Source: Verrucomicrobiota bacterium
GTDB lineage: Bacteria; Verrucomicrobiota; Verrucomicrobiia; Chthoniobacterales; UBA10450
NCBI GenBank assembly: GCA_003218815.1
Contig: QHON01000118.1
Coordinates: forward strand, 1 to 6,624
DNA length: 6,624 nucleotides
Direction of reading: 5' to 3'
A program made the translations under genes and the position numbers. The notes beneath the pieces are model-generated. The model saw only the letters and a list, made by a program, of their open reading frames with translations, had not been told where the DNA came from and made no database searches. Shown piece by piece: positions 1 to 5,286 of the stretch (the first letter of the stretch is position 1; each line of letters starts with the position of its first letter).

Positions 1-418
1 CATTTATTTTTACCATTCCGGGCGCACCGAATGCCTGCATGTATCCATCGATGCCGCGAATCACCACGAACAGCCAAAGGAGTCCCCAAAATGACGCAGC
101 ACCGAAAAGAATGTTCATAACGATCGTCGCCACGGCAGCGATGAGCATCGCCCGTTTTCCACCAAAACGATCGGCGAGGAGACCATTCAGGATTAGCCCG
201 CAGGCATAAGCGAGCAGAGCGGTCGTGATAATGGCGCCGATTTGCGCTTTGCTGAATCCGAGCTCGCTGCTGATCGCGCCGCTCGCGACCGGGAGATTGT
301 AGCGGCACATGTAAAAAGAGGTGTAGAGCAGCCCAACGAATGCCCAGTTCAGTCCGCGTTGGGCGCGAAAGCCTGGCGGATGCGACACGAAGAGGGGAGC
401 ACCCACCGATTCAGCCAT
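1..418 (-). CDS. MFS transporter, organophosphate:phosphate antiporter-like, partial (C-terminus outside window)
   Basis: The frame reads from an ATG at 418-416 to the window edge without a stop, giving the first 139 residues of an integral membrane transporter. Hydrophobic segments lie at about residues 23-47, 60-82, 90-110 and 112-130. The loop GLLADRFGGKR (79-89) is the MFS motif A between helices 2 and 3. The first helix contains YMCRYNLPVA, whose Arg39 sits where GlpT carries its phosphate-binding arginine (R45 in E. coli, from memory). The stretch GYMQAFGAPGMVKIN (125-139) resembles the fourth-helix region of the GlpT/UhpT (OPA) family. The substrate is probably a phosphorylated small molecule such as a sugar phosphate or glycerol 3-phosphate, but with only about a third of the protein visible this is inference. 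The gene starts 70 bp after the aldehyde dehydrogenase stop on the same strand; no clear Shine-Dalgarno precedes the ATG. A TTG at 454-452 is an alternative in-frame start but adds residues that look non-native. Confidence 0.8.
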   Translation of the reverse strand, partial: MAESVGAPLFVSHPPGFRAQRGLNWAFVGLLYTSFYMCRYNLPVASGAISSELGFSKAQIGAIITTALLAYACGLILNGLLADRFGGKRAMLIAAVATIVMNILFGAASFWGLLWLFVVIRGIDGYMQAFGAPGMVKIN

Positions 419-488
419 GCTCGAAGAATGGGTGAAGACAGAGCGCCAACGCAACCGCGAAACGATCTGGCGAATTGGGTCTCCGATC

Positions 489-1853
489 TCAGGCGATCCA
501 GATCGTTTTCCTATTCATGAATTCGCGAATCCCGGCAGCACCCAGCTCTCTTCCAAATCCCGAACGTTTCACGCCGCCGAAGGGCAATCTAGGGTCGGAG
601 GCCACCATTGCATTGATGAAAACCATTCCCGCTTCAAGCTCGGATGCGAACAGGTCTTGTTCGGTCCGATCGTTTGTCCATGCACTCGCGCCGAGACCGA
701 AAGTAGTAGCATTTGCGATCTCGACGGCGTCGGCGACGTCGCGCACCCGAAAAAACGATGCGACCGGTCCAAAAACTTCTTCGCAGTACGCGGGAGAGTC
801 GATCGCTACTTCGGCAAGAACCGTTGGCTCATAAAAAAAACCAGGACCATGAATTCGATTTCCGCCGGTCAACAATTTCGCGCCGGCCGCGATCGATTTC
901 TGAACTTGCTGGTGCACGCCCTGCAAAATTTGTTCGGTCGCGAGCGGCCCGATCTCAGTCGCCTCATCCAAAGGATCGCCGACTTTCAACGCACGCATGC
1001 GTTCAACAAATTGCCGAACAAATTCGTCGTAAATTTGGTCCGCGACGAGAAACCTCTTCGCCGCGATGCACGATTGGCCACTGTTAATTGTCCGTGCTTT
1101 GATTGCGGTGCTGAGCGCGGATTCGAAATCGGCGCTCGGCATCACAATGAAAGGATCGCTCCCGCCGAGTTCGAGCACACTTTTCTTGATGTGCCGCGCG
1201 GCGAGGCTGGCAACCGCGCTTCCCGCTTTTTCGCTGCCAGTGAGCGTTACCGCCGTCACCCTTGAATCGATAATTATCCTTTCCACTTGTTTCGCGTCGA
1301 TCAACAGCGTCTGAAAAATGCCCTCATCGAATCCGGCGCGGCAAAAGATCTCTTCGATCGCAAGCGCGCACTGCGGAACGTTGCCGGCGTGTTTCAGGAG
1401 TCCAACATTTCCCGCCATCAAAGCTGGCGCCGCAAACCGAAACACCTGCCAGAATGGAAAATTCCAAGGCATGATGGCGAGCACTGGTCCGAGCGCCTCG
1501 TAGCGAACATAACTGCGGGCAGCATCCGTCTGCGCGGCCTCGTCTTCCAAGAATCGTTCCCCATTCTCGGCATAAAATCGGCAAGCCCGCACGCATTTGG
1601 CGATTTCATCCAGCGCCGCGCGAAATAACTTTCCCATTTCCAACGTCATTGTTCGGGCGAGTTTGTCTCTCTCCTGCTCAAGCAATGACGCTGCGGCCAT
1701 CATGAGTTGCCCGCGTTTAGCAAATGGCTGTCGTCGATGGTGCGTAAATGCATGCTCGGCGCGCTTGAGTAGCTTTTCGATTTTCTCGTCATTGAAAGGC
1801 GCGAACTCTTTCAGCTTTTCGCCCGTGGCCGGATTGATCGACGCGATTGCCAT
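489..1853 (-). CDS. NAD(P)-dependent succinate-semialdehyde dehydrogenase, Sad/GabD1 type
   Basis: This 454-residue protein is a complete aldehyde dehydrogenase. It begins with INPATGE, typical of the family. It has PWNFPFW with the oxyanion-hole Asn131, LLKHAGN with the cofactor-contacting Lys154, and the Rossmann motif TGSEKAGS (205-212). The general base Glu228 lies in VLELGG, the nucleophile Cys262 in GQSC, and Glu359 in EEVFGP. The pattern PWNFPFWQVFRFAAP, LKHAGNV, LELGGSDPFIV and the closing PFGGVKRSGFGREL match E. coli Sad/YneI (462 aa) and mycobacterial GabD1 (about 457 aa) more closely than E. coli GabD (482 aa). It should oxidise succinate semialdehyde to succinate, but the exact aldehyde and cofactor are inferred from similarity. 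It is separated by 104 bp from the permease gene upstream and 70 bp from the MFS gene downstream, so it may be co-transcribed or have its own promoter. No link to ergothioneine is evident. The start at 1853 fits the family N-terminus, although no Shine-Dalgarno is visible. Confidence 0.92.
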   Translation of the reverse strand: MAIASINPATGEKLKEFAPFNDEKIEKLLKRAEHAFTHHRRQPFAKRGQLMMAAASLLEQERDKLARTMTLEMGKLFRAALDEIAKCVRACRFYAENGERFLEDEAAQTDAARSYVRYEALGPVLAIMPWNFPFWQVFRFAAPALMAGNVGLLKHAGNVPQCALAIEEIFCRAGFDEGIFQTLLIDAKQVERIIIDSRVTAVTLTGSEKAGSAVASLAARHIKKSVLELGGSDPFIVMPSADFESALSTAIKARTINSGQSCIAAKRFLVADQIYDEFVRQFVERMRALKVGDPLDEATEIGPLATEQILQGVHQQVQKSIAAGAKLLTGGNRIHGPGFFYEPTVLAEVAIDSPAYCEEVFGPVASFFRVRDVADAVEIANATTFGLGASAWTNDRTEQDLFASELEAGMVFINAMVASDPRLPFGGVKRSGFGRELGAAGIREFMNRKTIWIA

Positions 1854-1858
1854 TCTAT

Positions 1859-1864
1859 CTAATA
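1859..1864 (-). promoter_or_regulatory. Possible -10 element directly upstream of the aldehyde dehydrogenase
   Basis: On the minus strand TATTAG stands five bases before the ATG at 1853-1851. There is no purine-rich ribosome-binding sequence between them. Transcription starting the usual 6-7 bases after such a hexamer would begin at or next to the ATG, giving a leaderless message. No convincing -35 box is found at the right distance. This is a weak, purely sequence-pattern call. Confidence 0.2.
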
Positions 1865-1935
1865 AACGCTAAGCACCTGGCCCGCGAATCGCGAGGAAAG
1901 TAGTGCAACCTCCAGCTTGGGTTGGGTTTGATTCG

Positions 1936-1961
1936 GTCGCGAGATGCTCGCGCGACTCTAC
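1936..1961 (-). repeat. GTAG-headed palindromic (REP-like) element after the permease gene
   Basis: Read on the minus strand, GTAG (1961-1958) is followed by one base and then a 21-base imperfect palindrome (1956-1936). Its outer arms are GTCG/CGAC, its inner arms CGAG/CTCG around a CAT loop, with a two-base bulge. GTAG followed by a hairpin is the signature of REP sequences mobilised by RAYT (TnpA-REP) transposases. The TAG of the tetranucleotide is the stop codon of the substrate-binding/permease gene. No T-run follows the hairpin, so it is not a typical intrinsic terminator. The rest of the 1854-1957 gap holds an 11-base palindrome (1883-1893) and a weak CAACC/GGTTG stem (1906-1924), with nothing recognisable beyond that. 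Confidence 0.45.
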
Positions 1962-3490
1962 AATCGCAGACCTTTCGGGATCAAAACGCGATCAAGCAAA
2001 TCGAAGCTCCATTGCACAATCAGGGCAAGAAGCGCCGCCGGAATCGCGCCTTCTAAAATCGTGACGTGATCGTTCAAGTTCAGTCCGCTCAAGATCGGCT
2101 CGCCGTAACCGCCCGCTCCAATCAACGCCGCAAGTGTGGCAGTCCCAACGTTGATAACCGCGCTGGTTTTAATTCCCGACAAAATTGAGCGCGACGCCAT
2201 CGGCAGATAAATTTGCCAGAGTCGTGCCGCTGGTGTGAGTCCTAGCGCGATGGCCGATTCGCGCAGCGATCGCGGAATGTCCTGCAAGCCGCTCGCAGTG
2301 TTGCGCACGATTGGCAGCAATCCGTAAAGAAAAAGCGCGGTAATCGCGGTGCGAACGCTGATTCCGAAAAAGGGAAGGGGAACCAGAAGAGCCAGCAAGG
2401 CGAGCGATGGAACCGTCTGCATAACGCCGGCAAAACCAAGAATCATGTTTCCGATCGCGCCACCACGGCTCGCCAAAATCCCAAGCGGAATCCCGGTGAT
2501 TATTGAAAGAAGCAACGAGAATCCCGCAAGTTCGAGATGGCGCAACGTCCAGCGTACAAGCTTTTGCCAAAAGGATTCGCCGGCGGTAACTGCCGACCCA
2601 GCCGCGTTCTGAAAATATAAGTTTGCAGCTTTTGTGTAGTTTTTTGTGCGCTCCGCTTCTGCGTTCAGCCGAACCATGCGCGCTTCGTCGAGCGTGCCTG
2701 CAACTCCGCGCAATGCACCGATCGCATCGTCGCGCAGGGAAGTTCGAAATAAAAATACCGCATCGTATTTCGGGAAAAAATCGAAGCTGTCTGCCAACGC
2801 GACAAGATCGTTTTCCGCAATCTTCGCATCGGTCGAGTAAGCGTCCTTGACGTCGATCGAGCCTTTAGCGAGAGCGGCGTACCCGAGCGCGTGATCAATC
2901 CCGACGATGTTCAGCTGAGGGAGGCTGTAACGCTGGCGTAAAGGTTGCCATCCATCACGTCGGTCTAAAAATTCGTGCGTAAGCCCGATTTTGAGTTCCG
3001 GGTGTTTGCCCAAGTCGCCGATCGTGCGAATGCCAAGCCGTTGCGCCTCGTTACGACGCATGACAAGCGCATAGGTGTTGTTGAAGCCAAGTGGCTCGGT
3101 CATTCCGACGCCGAATTTCGTCAATGCATCGCGAATTTCCTGGACCGACAATTGCCGCTCGGTTTTGAGAATTTCTTGCGCGATGGTTCCGGTGTACTCC
3201 GGATAGACGTCGATTTGCCCGCCGCGTAGCGCCTCCCAAAGGATAATCGTGCCGCCCATGCCTTGTCGATGTTCCGCCGGAATGCCCGTTTCGTTTAGCG
3301 TGCGCTTGGCAATTTCCCCGAGAACGTAAGATTCGGTGAATTTTTTCGAGCCGATTAAAACTGGATTGGCGGCGAAGCATAAAGTTGCGCTGAAAAAGAG
3401 AAGAAGCATTGGTAGGGACAGAGCGCTGCGGTGTCCGCGAACGCAGGAGCGCGCCATCCCTGCCAGAGTCAGGCGAACGAAACTTTTCAT
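1958..3490 (-). CDS. Fused substrate-binding/permease protein of a betaine-type (OpuC/OsmX/EgtU family) ABC importer
   Basis: This 510-residue protein joins two parts of a quaternary-amine importer. An Arg-rich n-region and a hydrophobic core at 25-40 (ending LCFA-A) form a signal peptide or anchor. Residues 42-295 are an OpuAC/OpuCC-type binding domain, with IGSKKFTES near its start, QGMGGT (76-81), YPEYTGT (96-102), GFNNTY (135-140), and DAYSTDAKI (216-224). Residues 315-505 are a MetI-like permease with about five membrane helices and the EAA loop, ESAIALGL to IYLP (411-430), which contacts the ATPase. The binding domain precedes the permease, the reverse of OpuABC and EgtU. The ATG overlaps the ATPase stop (ATGA, 3490-3487), implying translational coupling, so M1 is preferred over M12 or M28 despite a long n-region. 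There is no lipobox. Family membership is secure. The ligand could be glycine betaine, choline or carnitine, or, given the egtBD genes just upstream, ergothioneine or hercynine; that last choice is inference from context. Confidence 0.93.
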   Translation of the reverse strand: MKSFVRLTLAGMARSCVRGHRSALSLPMLLLFFSATLCFAANPVLIGSKKFTESYVLGEIAKRTLNETGIPAEHRQGMGGTIILWEALRGGQIDVYPEYTGTIAQEILKTERQLSVQEIRDALTKFGVGMTEPLGFNNTYALVMRRNEAQRLGIRTIGDLGKHPELKIGLTHEFLDRRDGWQPLRQRYSLPQLNIVGIDHALGYAALAKGSIDVKDAYSTDAKIAENDLVALADSFDFFPKYDAVFLFRTSLRDDAIGALRGVAGTLDEARMVRLNAEAERTKNYTKAANLYFQNAAGSAVTAGESFWQKLVRWTLRHLELAGFSLLLSIITGIPLGILASRGGAIGNMILGFAGVMQTVPSLALLALLVPLPFFGISVRTAITALFLYGLLPIVRNTASGLQDIPRSLRESAIALGLTPAARLWQIYLPMASRSILSGIKTSAVINVGTATLAALIGAGGYGEPILSGLNLNDHVTILEGAIPAALLALIVQWSFDLLDRVLIPKGLRL

Positions 3491-4230
3491 GCCAGAGCGA
3501 CGCTTCGTTGCGCGTTGATGAACTCGGAAACAAATGGATTGGCCGGTCTTTCACGAAGATCGGTTATCGAACCTTGCTGGACGACGCGGCCTTCATTCAT
3601 GAGCACGATGTCGTCGCCGAAATAAGCTGCTTCCGCCAGATCGTGCGTGACGAGAAGCGCGGTTTGACACAAGCGCGCGAAAATTTCTTTGAGGTCTTTT
3701 TGTAACGACGCGCGCACCAGCGGATCGAGCGCGCCGAGTGGCTCATCGAGCAGGAGCAATTCCGGCGAAAGCATTAATGCCCGCATCAAACTGACGCGTT
3801 GACGCTGACCGCCGGAAAGTTCAAGAGGGTAACGGGCTAGTAAGTTTTCGGGAAATCTTGTCAGCTCGCACAATTCCAAAAGCCGTGCGTGCATTTCTTC
3901 GTCGGATTTTCCGAGATGGCGTGCCATCAAAAGGATGTTTGCACGCGCGGTGAGATGTGGAAAAAGGCCGCCTTCCTGAATGACATACCCGATGCGCCGA
4001 CGCAGCATCTCGATGTTGACAGGCGTAATCTGTGAAGCATCGAAATCGATCGTGCCAGAATCAGGCGGGATTAACCCGATGATGACTCGTAGCAGTGTCG
4101 ATTTCCCGCAACCGCTCGGTCCGATTAGCACCGTGGTTTTGCCGCGCTCGATCGATAGATCTGTCGGATGCAGCGCAGGCGCGTCGGCATAGCGCTTCGC
4201 GACGGCGAGAAGTTGAACAAGCGCGCTCAT
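3487..4230 (-). CDS. ATP-binding subunit of the betaine-type ABC importer, without CBS domains
   Basis: This 247-residue cytoplasmic ATPase has every nucleotide-binding motif. Walker A is GPSGCGKST (37-45), the Q-loop is Gln85, and the signature is LSGGQ (138-142). Walker B is LLLLDEP (158-164), the D-loop is ALD (167-169), and the switch is His196 in THD. It should power uptake through the permease fused to the binding domain encoded next, whose gene overlaps it by four bases. OpuAA, OpuCA, ProV and OsmV carry tandem CBS domains after the ATPase core. This protein ends at ERPANPFVSEFINAQ plus a few residues, where CBS domains would start, so the usual ionic-strength sensor is absent. The start is fixed by VQLLAVAKRY immediately after it, which matches the first strand of the family. 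The ATG abuts a palindromic element, and no Shine-Dalgarno is visible, which could limit or condition its translation. Confidence 0.93.
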   Translation of the reverse strand: MSALVQLLAVAKRYADAPALHPTDLSIERGKTTVLIGPSGCGKSTLLRVIIGLIPPDSGTIDFDASQITPVNIEMLRRRIGYVIQEGGLFPHLTARANILLMARHLGKSDEEMHARLLELCELTRFPENLLARYPLELSGGQRQRVSLMRALMLSPELLLLDEPLGALDPLVRASLQKDLKEIFARLCQTALLVTHDLAEAAYFGDDIVLMNEGRVVQQGSITDLRERPANPFVSEFINAQRSVALA

Positions 4231-4232
4231 AG

Positions 4233-4317
4233 CTGTAGCCGCTTTGCTCTACGAAGGGCAGACGCGAATGTTGCGTTCATAACGCGAAGCGCGCCGCCCA
4301 CAGGACGGCGGCTACAG
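4233..4317. repeat. REP-doublet (REPIN-like) palindromic element between egtD and the ATPase gene
   Basis: The ends are a perfect 10-bp inverted repeat: CTGTAGCCGC at 4233-4242 on the plus strand and the same sequence at 4317-4308 on the minus strand. Each end thus carries GTAG pointing inward, as in two REP units in opposite orientation. The minus-strand unit has a strong hairpin with GCCGCC (4312-4307) pairing with GGCGGC (4298-4293). In the centre GCGTT-CAT-AACGC (4273-4285) forms a second perfect hairpin; the plus-strand unit is less well paired. The element occupies essentially the whole gap, supplies the last Leu codon and TAG stop of egtD, and ends two bases before the ATPase start codon. 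No T-run marks it as a terminator. It may stabilise or attenuate the transcript between biosynthesis and transport genes. Multi-copy status cannot be judged from one window. Confidence 0.6.
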
Positions 4318-5286
4318 TTTTGCGGTGAAATAGAAAACGCCAAACCAGTGGCCGTTATCAGTCCACATTCGAACAAACTCAAATCCTGCCTTGCGGGCGA
4401 GTCCGATAAAGCCTTGCGGCGTGTGTTTGTAGGAATATTCAGTGATGATCTTCTCGCCCGCATGGAAATGAAACTGCCGGTCTTTTATTCGCACAGTCTG
4501 ATCGATTTCGCTGATGAGATAGATCTCGATCCGGCCTTCGTCCGGATTGTAAATCGCGTAGTGCCGCCAATGTCTTAAATCGAAGTTCGCGTCGAGCTCG
4601 CGGTTCGCGCGCGCGAGCAAATTTAAATTGAATTGCGCGGTCACACCGGCGCTGTCGTTGTAAGCGCGTTCCAAGACATTCCGATCCTTCCGCAGATCGA
4701 CGCCGATCAAAAGACCGCCGTCATTTCCGCAAAGATCGACAACCCGCCGTAAGAATGTCATCGCTGCCGGCGGTTCAAAATTACCAATGGTCGAGCCCGG
4801 AAAATAAACAACTTTCCGCGCGGCTTTTCGAGAAGGCGAAGGCAGATCGAATGGTTCGAGATAATCAGCACAGACCGGCAGAATTTCGAGCTTGGGAAAA
4901 ATCTTGCGAAACAATGAGGTCGACCTTTCGAGCTGTTCTTTTGAAATATCCACGGGGACATAAACGGCCGGCTCCTCCAGCTCTTCCAGAAGAATGCGGG
5001 TTTTCGTTCCGGAGCCGGTGCCAAGGCCGATCAGCTCGCAACGCGCGCCGATGCAATGGGCCATTTGATGAGCGTGAACCCGGAGAATTCCGGTCTCAGT
5101 TCGAGTGATGTAATATTCCGGTAGTTCGCAGATTTTTTGAAACAACTCCGCGCCGTTCTCATCGTAGAAGTATTTGCACGGCAACGTGCGCGGATGACGA
5201 GAGAGGCCGGCGATTGCCTCCGAAAGAAAATCCGATTTCGCCGGCTCAAGATCGACAACGGCGAGCCGATGTGGCTCGTGGTTCAT
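4312..5286 (-). CDS. egtD: L-histidine N-alpha-methyltransferase (hercynine synthase) EgtD
   Basis: EgtD transfers three methyl groups from SAM to the alpha-amino group of histidine, making hercynine, the first step of ergothioneine synthesis. From the ATG at 5286 the protein is 324 residues (mycobacterial EgtD is about 321). The SAM-binding loop is GLGTGSGTKT (87-96), with the acidic Asp113 in VPVDIS. Histidine-site residues are all present at positions close to those I recall for M. smegmatis EgtD: Tyr39 in CKYFYD, Tyr59 in PEYYITR, Asn169 in STIGNF, Tyr209 in ERAYND, and the pair Glu283/Ser285 in ITEYSYK. The frame is open back to 5418, but this start is chosen because its ATGA overlaps the egtB stop and the extra 44 residues are unlike the family. 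Translation is probably coupled to egtB, as no separate ribosome site is seen. Its final Leu codon and TAG stop lie inside the adjoining palindromic element. Confidence 0.95.
   Translation of the reverse strand: MNHEPHRLAVVDLEPAKSDFLSEAIAGLSRHPRTLPCKYFYDENGAELFQKICELPEYYITRTETGILRVHAHQMAHCIGARCELIGLGTGSGTKTRILLEELEEPAVYVPVDISKEQLERSTSLFRKIFPKLEILPVCADYLEPFDLPSPSRKAARKVVYFPGSTIGNFEPPAAMTFLRRVVDLCGNDGGLLIGVDLRKDRNVLERAYNDSAGVTAQFNLNLLARANRELDANFDLRHWRHYAIYNPDEGRIEIYLISEIDQTVRIKDRQFHFHAGEKIITEYSYKHTPQGFIGLARKAGFEFVRMWTDNGHWFGVFYFTAKL

Noticed and set aside
419..488. Regulatory element between the aldehyde dehydrogenase and the MFS gene
   Set aside because: No hairpin with a T-run, promoter pair or repeat could be supported in this 70-bp gap.
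417..1265. 282-residue open frame on the plus strand
   Set aside because: It lies antisense to the aldehyde dehydrogenase, whose catalytic motifs are intact, and its own sequence shows no recognisable domain.
1854..1957. Riboswitch or small RNA upstream of the aldehyde dehydrogenase
   Set aside because: The gap is short and contains only short palindromes and a GTAG element; no known riboswitch core could be recognised.
3371..3412. Lipoprotein signal on the binding/permease protein
   Set aside because: The only nearby cysteine is preceded by ATL, which does not fit a lipobox, and the domain is already tethered by the permease.
3051..3554. 167-residue minus-strand open frame
   Set aside because: It is an off-frame reading across the ATPase end and the binding domain; the true frames there carry family motifs.
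4293..4312. Intrinsic terminator after egtD
   Set aside because: The GCCGCC/GGCGGC hairpin is strong, but no T-run follows it on the minus strand and the sequence fits a REP unit better.
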